Shown: in pieces, positions 1 to 6,378 of the stretch | How positions within the stretch are numbered: position 1 is the stretch's first letter | Layout of the letters: every line of letters starts with the position of its first letter | Assembly (NCBI GenBank): GCA_902782805.1 | Contig: CACZON010000147.1 | Coordinates: forward strand, 1-6,786 | Length of the DNA stretch: 6,786 bases | Direction of reading: 5' to 3' | From: Oscillospiraceae bacterium | GTDB taxonomy: Bacteria > Bacillota > Clostridia > Oscillospirales > Acutalibacteraceae | Notes under the pieces: model-generated | Told to the model about the DNA's origin: nothing | Databases searched by the model: none | The model's input: the letters and a program-made list of their open reading frames with translations, nothing else | Translations under genes and position numbers: made by a program

Positions 1-1733
1 AAGGCGCTTTCGTCAACTTCCCGCTGGCCGGTACCGATGAAAAACTCCGCATCTACACCACTCGCCCGGATACCCTCTTCGGCGTTACCTTTATGGTCAT
101 GGCGCCGGAGCATCCGCTGCTCGAACAGTATAAGGATCGGATCTCAAACTACGCCGAGGTCGAAGCCTACCGCGACGAATGTGCGAAGAAGACGGAATTC
201 GAGCGCACACAGCTCGTCAAGGAAAAAACCGGCGTGAAGCTCAACGGCCTGCGCGCGGTCAACCCGGTCAACAATACGGAGATCCCGATCTATATTTCCG
301 ACTACGTTATGATGGGCTACGGTACCGGCGCGATCATGGCCGTTCCGGCTCACGATCAGCGCGACTGGGAATTCGCGAAGAAATTCGGCATCGACATCAT
401 CGAAGTAATCAAGGGCGGCGATATCGAAAAAGAGGCTTATACCGGCGACGGAGAGATGGTCAATTCCGGATTCCTCAACGGGCTCGACAACAAAAAGGAT
501 TCGATCGAAAAGATGATCGAATACCTCGGCGAAAAGGGCATCGGCGAAAAGGGTGTCCAGTACAAAATGAAGGACTGGGCTTTCAACCGCCAGCGCTATT
601 GGGGCGAGCCGATCCCGATCGTCCATTGCAAAAACTGCGGAATGGTCGCCGTTCCTTACGAGGAGCTCCCGCTGAAGCTGCCGCAGGTTGAAAACTTCGA
701 GCCCGGTTCCGACGGCGAAAGCCCGCTTGCGAAGATCGATTCCTTTGTCAACTGCAAGTGCCCGAAGTGCGGCGCTGCTGCAAAGCGCGAAACGGATACC
801 ATGCCGCAGTGGGCCGGTTCCTCCTGGTACTTCCTGCGCTATATGGATCCTCATAACGATACGGCGCTTGCCGATTACGACAAGATGAAATACTGGGGCC
901 CGGTCGATTGGTACAACGGCGGTATGGAACACGTTACCCGCCACCTGATCTATTCGCGTTTCTGGCACCGGTTCCTCTACGATATCGGCGTCGTCCCGTT
1001 CCCCGAGCCCTACAAAAAGCGCACGGCGCAGGGCCTGATCCTCGGACCCGACGGCGACAAGATGAGCAAATCGAAGGGCAACGTTGTCGATCCGAACGAA
1101 GTGGTTGACGAATACGGCGCCGACGTTTTGAGAACGTACGTCCTCTTTATGGGCGATTACGAAAAAGCAGCGCCCTGGTCGGAAAACAGCGTCAAGGGCT
1201 GCAAGCGCTTTATCGACCGCGTCTGGGGTCTCCAGGAAATCGCGACCCCCGGCGAAACGTACAGCCCCGCGTTTGAATCGATGATGCACAAGCTGATCCG
1301 CAAAGTTTCGGAAGATATCGAGAGCATGAAGTACAATACGGCGATTGCCGCCTTCATGACCGTGCTCAATACGATCTATAACGAGGGCAGGATCAATCAC
1401 GCCGAACTGCGCGATTTCCTCATCCTCCTCAATCCCTTTGCTCCGCACGTGACCGAAGAGCTCTGGGAGGTCATGAACTTCGGAAAACGCGTGACCGATC
1501 AGCATTGGCCGCAGTACGATCCGGAAAAATGCCTCGACGCAACGGTGGAAATCGTTGCCCAGATCAACGGCAAGGTCCGCGCGCGCCTCTCGATCCCGGC
1601 CGACATCGATGCGGCCGAGGCGATCGCGCTCGCAAAGGAAGAACCCGCGATCCGCGCGGCGACGGCCGGCAAGACGATCGTCAAGGAGCTCTACGTTCCG
1701 AAAAAGCTCGTCAACATCGTGGTCAAAGGATAA
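1..1733 (+). CDS. leuS: Leucyl-tRNA synthetase, 3' part (5' end outside window)
   Basis: Class I aminoacyl-tRNA synthetase that charges tRNA-Leu with leucine in the cytoplasm and hydrolyses mischarged tRNA. The frame is open from base 3, before the first ATG at 93, so the gene continues upstream. There are 576 codons visible. Bacterial LeuRS is usually a little over 800 residues, so about 230 N-terminal residues, including the HIGH motif, are missing. Visible parts in order: the CP1 editing domain, with the threonine-rich TTRPDT loop at 57-74, the YGTGAIMAVPAHDQRD block ending at 365 (its last Asp matches the editing-site Asp that binds the amino group), then a Cys-rich zinc-ribbon-like insertion (CKNC at 627-638, CPKC at 759-770). 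The catalytic core follows with GGMEH near 919 and the KMSKS loop at 1059-1073, then the anticodon-binding and C-terminal tRNA-binding regions ending at TAA 1731-1733. Leu codons are mostly CTC. A strong terminator lies 13 bases downstream, so leuS ends its transcription unit. Confidence 0.97.
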   Translation, partial: GAFVNFPLAGTDEKLRIYTTRPDTLFGVTFMVMAPEHPLLEQYKDRISNYAEVEAYRDECAKKTEFERTQLVKEKTGVKLNGLRAVNPVNNTEIPIYISDYVMMGYGTGAIMAVPAHDQRDWEFAKKFGIDIIEVIKGGDIEKEAYTGDGEMVNSGFLNGLDNKKDSIEKMIEYLGEKGIGEKGVQYKMKDWAFNRQRYWGEPIPIVHCKNCGMVAVPYEELPLKLPQVENFEPGSDGESPLAKIDSFVNCKCPKCGAAAKRETDTMPQWAGSSWYFLRYMDPHNDTALADYDKMKYWGPVDWYNGGMEHVTRHLIYSRFWHRFLYDIGVVPFPEPYKKRTAQGLILGPDGDKMSKSKGNVVDPNEVVDEYGADVLRTYVLFMGDYEKAAPWSENSVKGCKRFIDRVWGLQEIATPGETYSPAFESMMHKLIRKVSEDIESMKYNTAIAAFMTVLNTIYNEGRINHAELRDFLILLNPFAPHVTEELWEVMNFGKRVTDQHWPQYDPEKCLDATVEIVAQINGKVRARLSIPADIDAAEAIALAKEEPAIRAATAGKTIVKELYVPKKLVNIVVKG

Positions 1734-1746
1734 GAAGCTCACAGTC

Positions 1747-1779
1747 AAAGGAGAAGGCGTTTCGCCTTCTCCTTTTTTT
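1747..1779 (+). terminator. Rho-independent terminator of leuS
   Basis: A perfect 13-bp inverted repeat (AAAGGAGAAGGCG at 1747-1759, CGCCTTCTCCTTT at 1763-1775) encloses a 3-base TTT loop. It runs straight into a T tract, giving seven consecutive T's at 1773-1779. The position 13 bases after the leuS stop fits an intrinsic terminator that separates leuS from the next gene. Confidence 0.93.
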
Positions 1780-1833
1780 CGCGGTTTCGGCGGAAGAATA
1801 CGCGCCTCAAAAACGGCATATATATGGCAGAAA

Positions 1834-1839
1834 AGGGGG
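1834..1839 (+). promoter_or_regulatory. Shine-Dalgarno site pointing to a TTG start at 1848
   Basis: AGGGGG can pair with the CCUCCU of 16S rRNA with one G-U wobble, and lies 8 bases before an in-frame TTG at 1848. The in-frame ATG at 1824 has no purine-rich site in the 20 bases before it. A TATATA run at 1819-1824 overlaps that ATG and could even be a -10 box, although no good -35 partner is visible. This favours TTG 1848 as the start of the hydrolase gene. Confidence 0.55.
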
Positions 1840-1847
1840 CGGACCGA

Positions 1848-3197
1848 TTGAGATTTTCCCGAAAGCTTTTTCGCCTTTTCCTGCGCCGCGGGAGGCTTGT
1901 AACCCTTTTTCTGCTCGCGGCGGCGCTGCTGCTGACCCTGCTTTTCCAAAGGGGAAAGGCGCTTTCGGCCGAATCCGCCGACGATTCGCTGGAGGGCGAA
2001 ATCTTCGAGGCAGAGGAGCTGCTCGCGCTCGAAGAAGCGAAGTCGGCGCTTCCCGCGTCTTCTGATGAAGACGGATCCGCCGTGCGGTCCGAAGGGGAAA
2101 AAATCCTGGAAACTGCCGCCGTTTCTGCGCCTTCCGGCGAAATGCGGGCGGTCTGGATTCCCTGCATGACGCTCACGGGGCTCGATACCGAAGAGAAGTT
2201 TACCGCCAAATTCCGCGAGATCCTCGAAACCGCGCTGCGCCTGAGGCTCAATACGCTGATCGTACAGGTGCGGCCGTTTGCCGACGCGCTCTATCGCTCG
2301 AAGCTCTATCCCTTTTCCCACGTCCTCACCGGCGAGCAGGGGAAGGATCCCGGCTTCGATCCGCTTGAAATCATGACCTCGCTTGCTCACGAAGCAGGTC
2401 TTGCGCTGCATGCCTGGGTTAACCCGCTGCGGATCTCAAGCGCCCGGATTCCGGAGAATTTTGCGGAAAACAGCCCCTGTACGCTCTGGAAGGAGGACGA
2501 AACGAAGCGGGATTACCTGATGGAGTACGAAGGCGCGTATTATATGAATCCGGCATATGAAGAAGTGCGGCGGTTCATCATCGAAGGCGTTGCCGAGATC
2601 GTGCGCGATTATGCGGTCGACGGGATCCAGTTCGACGATTATTTTTATCCCGCCGAAGACGCTGCGATCGACGAACGCGCCTATCAATCCTACATTTTTT
2701 CTTTGGAAAGTGCATTGCCTTTACACGAATGGCGAAAACAAAATATCAATACGCTGATCGCCGGCGTATACGCGGCGGTCAAAAAAGAAAATCCCATTGC
2801 GGTCTTCGGCATTTCGCCGCAGGGAAATTTCGAAAACGACGAGCGCCTCTGCGCCGACGTCGCCGTATGGGGCGCGGTTTCCGGCTACGTCGATTATCTC
2901 TGCCCGCAGCTCTACGTCGGTTTACATAATACTCACCTGCCGTTTTCCGAAACGGCGCTGCGCTGGCGCGAAACGGTATGCAGTGAAACGGTAAAACTCT
3001 ATCTCGGGCTCGGCGTCTATAAGGCCGGGAGTGATGAGGAAGACGGTGCCTGGCAGGAGAGCGACGAGATTCTCGCGACCGAGCTGACCGTCGGGCGCGA
3101 GGCGCAGTTCGACGGCTTCATGCTCTATTCCTACGATTCGCTGCTGAAAGAGGAGGCGGCCGCGGAGGTGGAAAACCTCAGCCGTCTGATTTTGTAA
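1848..3197 (+). CDS. GHL10 (DUF187) family putative glycoside hydrolase, membrane-anchored
   Basis: Putative extracytoplasmic glycoside hydrolase of the GHL10/DUF187 family (YngK of Bacillus, DigH/YddW of E. coli). DigH cleaves peptidoglycan glycans stripped of peptides, so a cell-wall role is a reasonable inference, not shown here. From TTG 1848 the product is 449 residues; from ATG 1824 it would be 457. Residues 1-16 are rich in Arg/Lys, then 17-33 are strongly hydrophobic, giving a signal anchor or a signal peptide with a possible cleavage after ALSA near 41. A linker follows to about 95, carrying about 16 acidic and few basic residues. The TIM-barrel-like domain starts at RAVW (100-103) and shows HAWVNP (188-193), QFDDYFYP (261-268, probable active-site acids D263/D264), GISP (321-324) and CPQLY (352-356). 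The end is a TAA at 3195. Transcription is separated from leuS by a terminator; I found no good promoter in the gap. Family confidence is high, substrate confidence low. Confidence 0.88.
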   Translation: MRFSRKLFRLFLRRGRLVTLFLLAAALLLTLLFQRGKALSAESADDSLEGEIFEAEELLALEEAKSALPASSDEDGSAVRSEGEKILETAAVSAPSGEMRAVWIPCMTLTGLDTEEKFTAKFREILETALRLRLNTLIVQVRPFADALYRSKLYPFSHVLTGEQGKDPGFDPLEIMTSLAHEAGLALHAWVNPLRISSARIPENFAENSPCTLWKEDETKRDYLMEYEGAYYMNPAYEEVRRFIIEGVAEIVRDYAVDGIQFDDYFYPAEDAAIDERAYQSYIFSLESALPLHEWRKQNINTLIAGVYAAVKKENPIAVFGISPQGNFENDERLCADVAVWGAVSGYVDYLCPQLYVGLHNTHLPFSETALRWRETVCSETVKLYLGLGVYKAGSDEEDGAWQESDEILATELTVGREAQFDGFMLYSYDSLLKEEAAAEVENLSRLIL

Positions 3198-3204
3198 AAG
3201 GGCG

Positions 3205-3233
3205 TTGCAAAGCGGAGAAAGCTCCGCTATAAT
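3205..3233 (+). promoter_or_regulatory. Sigma-A type promoter for nth
   Basis: TTGCAA (3205-3210, 4 of 6 matches to TTGACA) is followed by exactly 17 bases and a perfect TATAAT (3228-3233). Start of transcription is expected near 3239-3241, directly in front of nth. The -35 box begins only 8 bases after the stop of the hydrolase gene. The downstream M24B gene may share this promoter, since no terminator is seen between nth and it. Confidence 0.72.
3211..3228. repeat. Inverted repeat filling the nth promoter spacer
   Basis: AGCGGAG and CTCCGCT form a perfect 7-bp inverted repeat around AAAG. It occupies the whole spacer between the -35 and -10 boxes and shares the first T of the -10. There is no T tract after it, so it is not a typical terminator. 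It could be an operator for a dimeric regulator or a weak hairpin at the end of the upstream transcript; neither role can be shown from the sequence. Confidence 0.55.
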
Positions 3234-3240
3234 AAGCTCG

Positions 3241-3246
3241 GGTGAT
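3241..3246 (+). promoter_or_regulatory. GGTGAT ribosome-binding element deciding the nth start
   Basis: GGTGAT is complementary to AUCACC of the 16S rRNA 3' end, the segment adjoining the usual anti-Shine-Dalgarno core. When aligned with that core, the spacing fits ATG 3251 better than GTG 3242 or ATG 3245, which overlap the element. The match is short, so the choice among the three starts is tentative. Confidence 0.4.
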
Positions 3247-3250
3247 GAAA

Positions 3251-3889
3251 ATGGAGCTCAAAGAAAAAGCACGCCGTGCCGTGGACGCTCTCAAAGCGGA
3301 ATATCCCGGGGCGCAATGCTCGCTGACTTATCAGAAACCGCTCGAGCTGCTGATCGCAACGCGGCTTGCGGCGCAATGTACCGACGCACGCGTCAATCTC
3401 GTAACGCCGGCGCTGTTCGAGCGTTTCCCGGACGTCGACGCATTCTGTGCCGCGAGCGCCGAAGAGATCGAGCCTTATATCCATTCCTGCGGGCTTTATA
3501 AAACGAAGGCTCGCGATATTTACGCGATGTGTCTTGCGCTGCGCGACCGCTTCGGCGGCGAGGTGCCCGATACGATCGAAGCGCTCGTTACACTGCCGGG
3601 TGTGGGGCGAAAAACCGCGAACCTCGTTGTCGGCGATATTTTCGGCAAGCCTGCGGTCGTTACCGATACCCACTGTATCCGGATCTGCTCGCTGCTGGGG
3701 CTGACGAAAAACAAAGAACCCTTCAAGGTGGAAAAAGATCTGCGCGCGATCCTGCCGATGGAAGAGGCGAACGATTTCTGCCACCGCCTCGTTCTGCACG
3801 GGCGCGCGGTCTGCATCGCCCGCCGGCCGCAGTGCGAAAAATGCTGTATGAAGGATTTCTGTAACCATTATCTCGAAAAAGCCGAATAA
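3251..3889 (+). CDS. nth: Endonuclease III (bifunctional DNA glycosylase/AP lyase)
   Basis: Base-excision repair enzyme that removes oxidised pyrimidines and nicks the resulting abasic site by beta-elimination. From ATG 3251 the product is 212 residues, the normal size for Nth; upstream in-frame GTG 3242 and ATG 3245 would add two or three residues. The helix-hairpin-helix LPGVGRKTAN carries the catalytic Lys (K121), and the Asp of TDTH is D139. The 18-residue spacing equals that of K120 and D138 in E. coli Nth. An early LAAQCTDARVN block matches the family's SAQxTD helix. The C-terminal iron-sulphur loop is complete, with the Cys pattern C-x6-C-x2-C-x5-C at 188, 195, 198 and 204, plus an extra Cys at 199. 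All key residues are present, so the enzyme should be active. It has its own promoter, lies 53 bases after the hydrolase gene and 57 bases before the M24B gene, with which it may be co-transcribed. Confidence 0.96.
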   Translation: MELKEKARRAVDALKAEYPGAQCSLTYQKPLELLIATRLAAQCTDARVNLVTPALFERFPDVDAFCAASAEEIEPYIHSCGLYKTKARDIYAMCLALRDRFGGEVPDTIEALVTLPGVGRKTANLVVGDIFGKPAVVTDTHCIRICSLLGLTKNKEPFKVEKDLRAILPMEEANDFCHRLVLHGRAVCIARRPQCEKCCMKDFCNHYLEKAE

Positions 3890-3890
3890 A

Positions 3891-3919
3891 CGCGGATCGG
3901 ATCATGGATCGGAATCGCG
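3891..3919. repeat. Imperfect inverted repeat between nth and the M24B gene
   Basis: Two 13-base arms, CGCGGATCGGATC and GATCGGAATCGCG, surround a central ATG. Eleven of 13 positions can pair, counting one G-T. The element starts one base after the nth stop codon and ends 27 bases before the M24B start. No T tract follows, so it is not a standard terminator. It could be an RNA hairpin affecting mRNA stability or a protein-binding site, or simply a by-product of the repeated GGATCGG motif. Confidence 0.4.
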
Positions 3920-3946
3920 CAGGATCAAAGAAAGGAAGAAAACATC

Positions 3947-5176
3947 ATGTCGTTTAAAGAGCACAGGGAAAAGCTGTATCAGACGCTCGAAGAAAACACC
4001 CTGGTGATCGCCTATGCCGGCATCCCCATCCATACCAACGAGGACGATTATTTCGATTTCGCGGTCAACAGCCAGTACTTTTACTTAACGGGGCTGGAGC
4101 GGGAAAACACGGCGTTTCTGGCTTATAAGACGGAGGGGAAAACGCGGGAGATTCTGTTTATCGAAGAGCCGGATCCGCACTCCGAGCGGTGGACCGGAAA
4201 GATGCCCACCAGGGAGGAGGTCCGGAGTATTTCCGGGATCGAAGACGTACGCTATATGGATCGCCTGGAAGATGCGATCGGCAGCTTTCTGGGGCGCTTT
4301 CGTGTGGAGCGGGCGTATTTCGATATGTACCGCTGCGCGATGAACGATCTGCCGGATTACAATCTGGTAATGGCGGAAAGATTCCGCCGGGCATATCCGC
4401 AGGTGATCCTGAAAGACCTGCATACGGCCTGTGTGCCGCTTCGGGAACGGAAAGACGCGCAGGAGGCGGAACGTATCCGTAAAGCGGTCGATATTACCCG
4501 CCAGGGTCTGGAATTCGTGATGAAGAATCTGAAGCCGGGCATGATGGAATATCAGGTGCAGGCAGATTTTGAGTATACGTGCAGACGGCTCGGCGCGAAA
4601 CGCCAGGCATTTCCTACAATCGCCGGCTCCGGCATCAACGGCTGCATGATGCACTACGATACAAACCACTGCGAGGTTCAGGACGGTACGCTAATCCTGC
4701 TGGACCTGGGCGTAAAGGTTGAAAACTACAGCAGCGATATAACACGGCCCTACCCGGCGAACGGAAAGTTCAGCCCGAGACAGCGTGAAATCTATGAGCT
4801 GGTCCTCAAGGCGAACGAGGCGGTCGCCGCGGCCGCGAGACCGGGGATCACCACAAAGGATCTGAACGATATCGCGCGCCGTGTCCTCGGGGAAGGCCTG
4901 ATCGCCTTGGGCATGATCAAGGACGTCTCCGAGGTGGGTCGGTACTACATGCACAGCGTGAGCCATCCCATCGGGATCGACGTGCATGATATTTCCCTCG
5001 CGGGCGACGTGCTTGAGCCCGGTTGGGTCATCAGCAATGAACCGGGATTGTACATCGATGAAGAAGCGATCGGCATCCGCATCGAAGATGATCTTCTGAT
5101 CACGGAGGATGGGTGCGAGGTTTTGTCGAAAGATATCATCAAGGATCCGGATGAGATCGAAGCGTTCATGGCGTAA
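3947..5176 (+). CDS. Aminopeptidase P-type M24B metallopeptidase (Xaa-Pro aminopeptidase)
   Basis: Likely cytoplasmic dinuclear-metal (usually Mn) peptidase that removes an N-terminal residue preceding proline. Length is 409 residues. Residues 1 to about 140 form the AMP_N-type N-terminal domain, with the typical NSQYFYLTGL stretch. The pita-bread catalytic domain runs from about 166 to 395. All five metal ligands can be placed: D253 (LLDLG), D264 (SSDITRPYP), H340 (HSVSHPIG), E365 (SNEPG) and E380 (RIEDD). The supporting residues H236, H347 and R378 are also present. Spacings H236-D253, D253-D264 and H340-H347 equal those in E. coli PepP, so the protein is probably active. No signal peptide is seen. 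The ATG start has AAGGA at 3932-3936, ten bases upstream. It may be co-transcribed with nth. Its codon use (CTG for Leu, CGG and AGA/AGG for Arg) differs from leuS and nth. M24B paralogues are common, so the exact substrate and the name pepP are not assigned. Confidence 0.92.
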   Translation: MSFKEHREKLYQTLEENTLVIAYAGIPIHTNEDDYFDFAVNSQYFYLTGLERENTAFLAYKTEGKTREILFIEEPDPHSERWTGKMPTREEVRSISGIEDVRYMDRLEDAIGSFLGRFRVERAYFDMYRCAMNDLPDYNLVMAERFRRAYPQVILKDLHTACVPLRERKDAQEAERIRKAVDITRQGLEFVMKNLKPGMMEYQVQADFEYTCRRLGAKRQAFPTIAGSGINGCMMHYDTNHCEVQDGTLILLDLGVKVENYSSDITRPYPANGKFSPRQREIYELVLKANEAVAAAARPGITTKDLNDIARRVLGEGLIALGMIKDVSEVGRYYMHSVSHPIGIDVHDISLAGDVLEPGWVISNEPGLYIDEEAIGIRIEDDLLITEDGCEVLSKDIIKDPDEIEAFMA

Positions 5177-5252
5177 AGCGGCGCAGAACGTCCGGATGCT
5201 TTCGCCTTTGGGCTTGCGGAAAGGATCTCATTTTTCCCAAGAAATCGCGGAG

Positions 5253-5278
5253 TCGGATCTTGGCCCCCAAGAATCCGA
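5253..5278. repeat. Hairpin in the convergent gap
   Basis: TCGGATCTTGG (5253-5263) pairs with CCAAG-ATCCGA (5267-5278) with one bulged A at 5272 and a CCC loop, giving 11 base pairs. Neither strand has a clear T tract directly after it, so it is a poor stand-alone terminator. A second copy of CCCAAGAA lies 30 bases upstream (5236-5243) and could compete for the CTTGG arm. The role is unknown; it may support termination or protect an mRNA 3' end. Confidence 0.5.
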
Positions 5279-5290
5279 TGCGGCTGAGAA

Positions 5291-5324
5291 AAACCGGCGT
5301 GACCGATAACGGCCGCGCCGGTTT
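5291..5324. terminator. Likely bidirectional terminator between convergent genes
   Basis: AAACCGGCG (5291-5299) and CGCCGGTTT (5316-5324) form a perfect 9-bp stem with a 16-base loop. On the plus strand a T-rich stretch follows (to 5345), serving the M24B gene. On the minus strand the stem ends in TTTTT, serving the S1-domain gene, whose stop codon is 20 bases away. The long loop makes it weaker than the leuS terminator. Together with the hairpin at 5253-5278, it accounts for most of this gap. Confidence 0.7.
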
Positions 5325-5343
5325 CCTGTTTTCGTTCTCCTTT

Positions 5344-6264
5344 TTATAAAAACTCGGTATAGATCCGCTTCGGTGCGCCGGGCGGGGAATAGCAGAAGGA
5401 GCGGATATGGGATCCTTCGAAAAAGTAGCGCGGCGGCGCTGGCTTTTGCGGCACGTCGAACGAATCGATGATGATGAGCTTGATCTTCATGCGTTGCGGC
5501 AGGATGCTCTTGATGTAAACGCTTGCCTTCTGTGAGGGAGCGATGCCTTCCTTCGGCTCGGCAAGCCCGGCCAGATTCGGCGATAATTCCACGAAAACGC
5601 CGTAGCTTTCCACCGAGCGGATGATCCCGCCGACCGTTTCGCCTGGCGAAAAGAACCGGACGTTTTCCTCCCAGGTGCCGAGCAGTTCCTTAAAGGACAG
5701 CGTGATCCGGCCGTTGTCGTTCGTCTTTACGATCGCGCGGATCTCCATCCCCGGCGAAAACCGCTCCTTCGGATGGCGGATCCGGGAAACGGAAATCAGA
5801 TCGATCGGCAGCAGGGCGGGGATCCCGCAGCCGATATCGAGAAATGCGCCGAACGGCTCCAGATGGGAAACTTTTGCGCTTATGATATCTCCTGGCCTGA
5901 GCGCCGAGAGATACTGATCACGGCATTTTTCCTGCGCCGCGCGGCGCGAGAGGATCAAAAGCGGCTCGCCGCCGCGTTCGGTGATCTCGCGGATCAGAAA
6001 GGAGACCGGCCGGTTGACGCGGGAGATCAGCGCGATATCGCGAACGGTTCCTTCCAGGATCCCGATCGCGCCTTCCTCGCGGGGGATGATCCCGTGGAAT
6101 CGGCCGAGGGAGAGATGAAGATTATGCTCGCTGTCGCAGAGCGTTGCAACGGCTTCGAGGATTTCTCCGCGCGCCATCGCCTCCGAGAGCGAAGCGAGGC
6201 TCGAAAAAGCCAGATCGTTCTTTTCCTGATGGATCCGGTTCCCTTCGGGGTAAAACTGCGTCAT
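5344..6264 (-). CDS. S1 RNA-binding domain protein (clostridial ribosomal protein S1-like)
   Basis: Predicted RNA-binding protein built of OB-fold S1 domains, resembling short S1-like proteins of Clostridia often annotated as 30S ribosomal protein S1. From ATG 6264 it is 306 residues. Domain 1 (about 31-107) is degenerate. Domain 2 (about 122-192) is a clear S1 fold with GDIISAKV, PFGAFLDIG and a closing RITLSFKELLG. Domain 3 (about 206-268) has GETVGGIIRSVESYGVFVEL and a GLAE motif. A conserved-looking tail with YSPPG and PK follows (292-299). E. coli S1 has six domains, so this is not a full S1; a role in translation or RNA binding is inferred. The start is fixed by GGAGG at 6277-6273, 8 bases before ATG 6264; an in-frame TTG at 6279 overlaps that site and is rejected. 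The gene runs against its neighbours, convergent with the M24B gene and divergent from nfo. No strong promoter is visible upstream; TATACA at 6302-6297 is a weak -10 candidate. Confidence 0.86.
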   Translation of the reverse strand: MTQFYPEGNRIHQEKNDLAFSSLASLSEAMARGEILEAVATLCDSEHNLHLSLGRFHGIIPREEGAIGILEGTVRDIALISRVNRPVSFLIREITERGGEPLLILSRRAAQEKCRDQYLSALRPGDIISAKVSHLEPFGAFLDIGCGIPALLPIDLISVSRIRHPKERFSPGMEIRAIVKTNDNGRITLSFKELLGTWEENVRFFSPGETVGGIIRSVESYGVFVELSPNLAGLAEPKEGIAPSQKASVYIKSILPQRMKIKLIIIDSFDVPQKPAPPRYFFEGSHIRSFCYSPPGAPKRIYTEFL

Positions 6265-6272
6265 TTTTTCTT

Positions 6273-6277
6273 CCTCC
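6273..6277 (-). promoter_or_regulatory. Shine-Dalgarno site fixing the S1-like start at 6264
   Basis: Read on the minus strand, GGAGG followed by an A-rich spacer of 8 bases leads to ATG at 6264-6262. The site overlaps the alternative TTG start at 6279, so the longer 311-residue reading is unlikely. Confidence 0.85.
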
Positions 6278-6326
6278 AATCTGCGGCTTTGCTCTATGTA
6301 TATGCCGCTCGGCGGGGGAATAACAC

Positions 6327-6355
6327 TTGCCGAAAAGGACGAAACCGGTTAAAAT
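6327..6355 (+). promoter_or_regulatory. Promoter for nfo
   Basis: TTGCCG (6327-6332, 4 of 6 to TTGACA), 17 bases of spacer and TAAAAT (6350-6355, 5 of 6 to TATAAT) precede a start of transcription expected near 6362. An AGGGGAG ribosome-binding site (6366-6372) then lies 6 bases before the ATG at 6379. This again implies a short leader. Confidence 0.6.
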
Positions 6356-6378
6356 AGAAGCTGAAAGGGGAGAGCGGA

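Noticed and set aside
1505..2065. A 186-codon plus-strand frame overlapping the leuS end and the next gene start
   Set aside because: Shifted frame of real genes, with an Arg- and Gly-rich low-complexity translation, crossing the leuS terminator; no ribosome-binding site seen.
144..2411. A 755-codon open frame on the minus strand spanning leuS, the terminator and the start of the GHL10 gene
   Set aside because: It lies antisense to two well-recognised genes and crosses a strong terminator. Its translation is rich in Arg, Phe and Asp with no recognisable motif. Long antisense frames like this arise from biased codon use in G+C-rich genes.
3227..3868. A 213-codon minus-strand frame opposite nth
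   Set aside because: Exact antisense of nth with no domain features; nth has all catalytic and iron-sulphur residues, so it is the true gene.
5773..6357. A 194-codon plus-strand frame opposite the S1-like gene
   Set aside because: Antisense of a gene with clear S1 domains and an ideal ribosome-binding site; the translation shows no recognisable family and would cover the nfo promoter.
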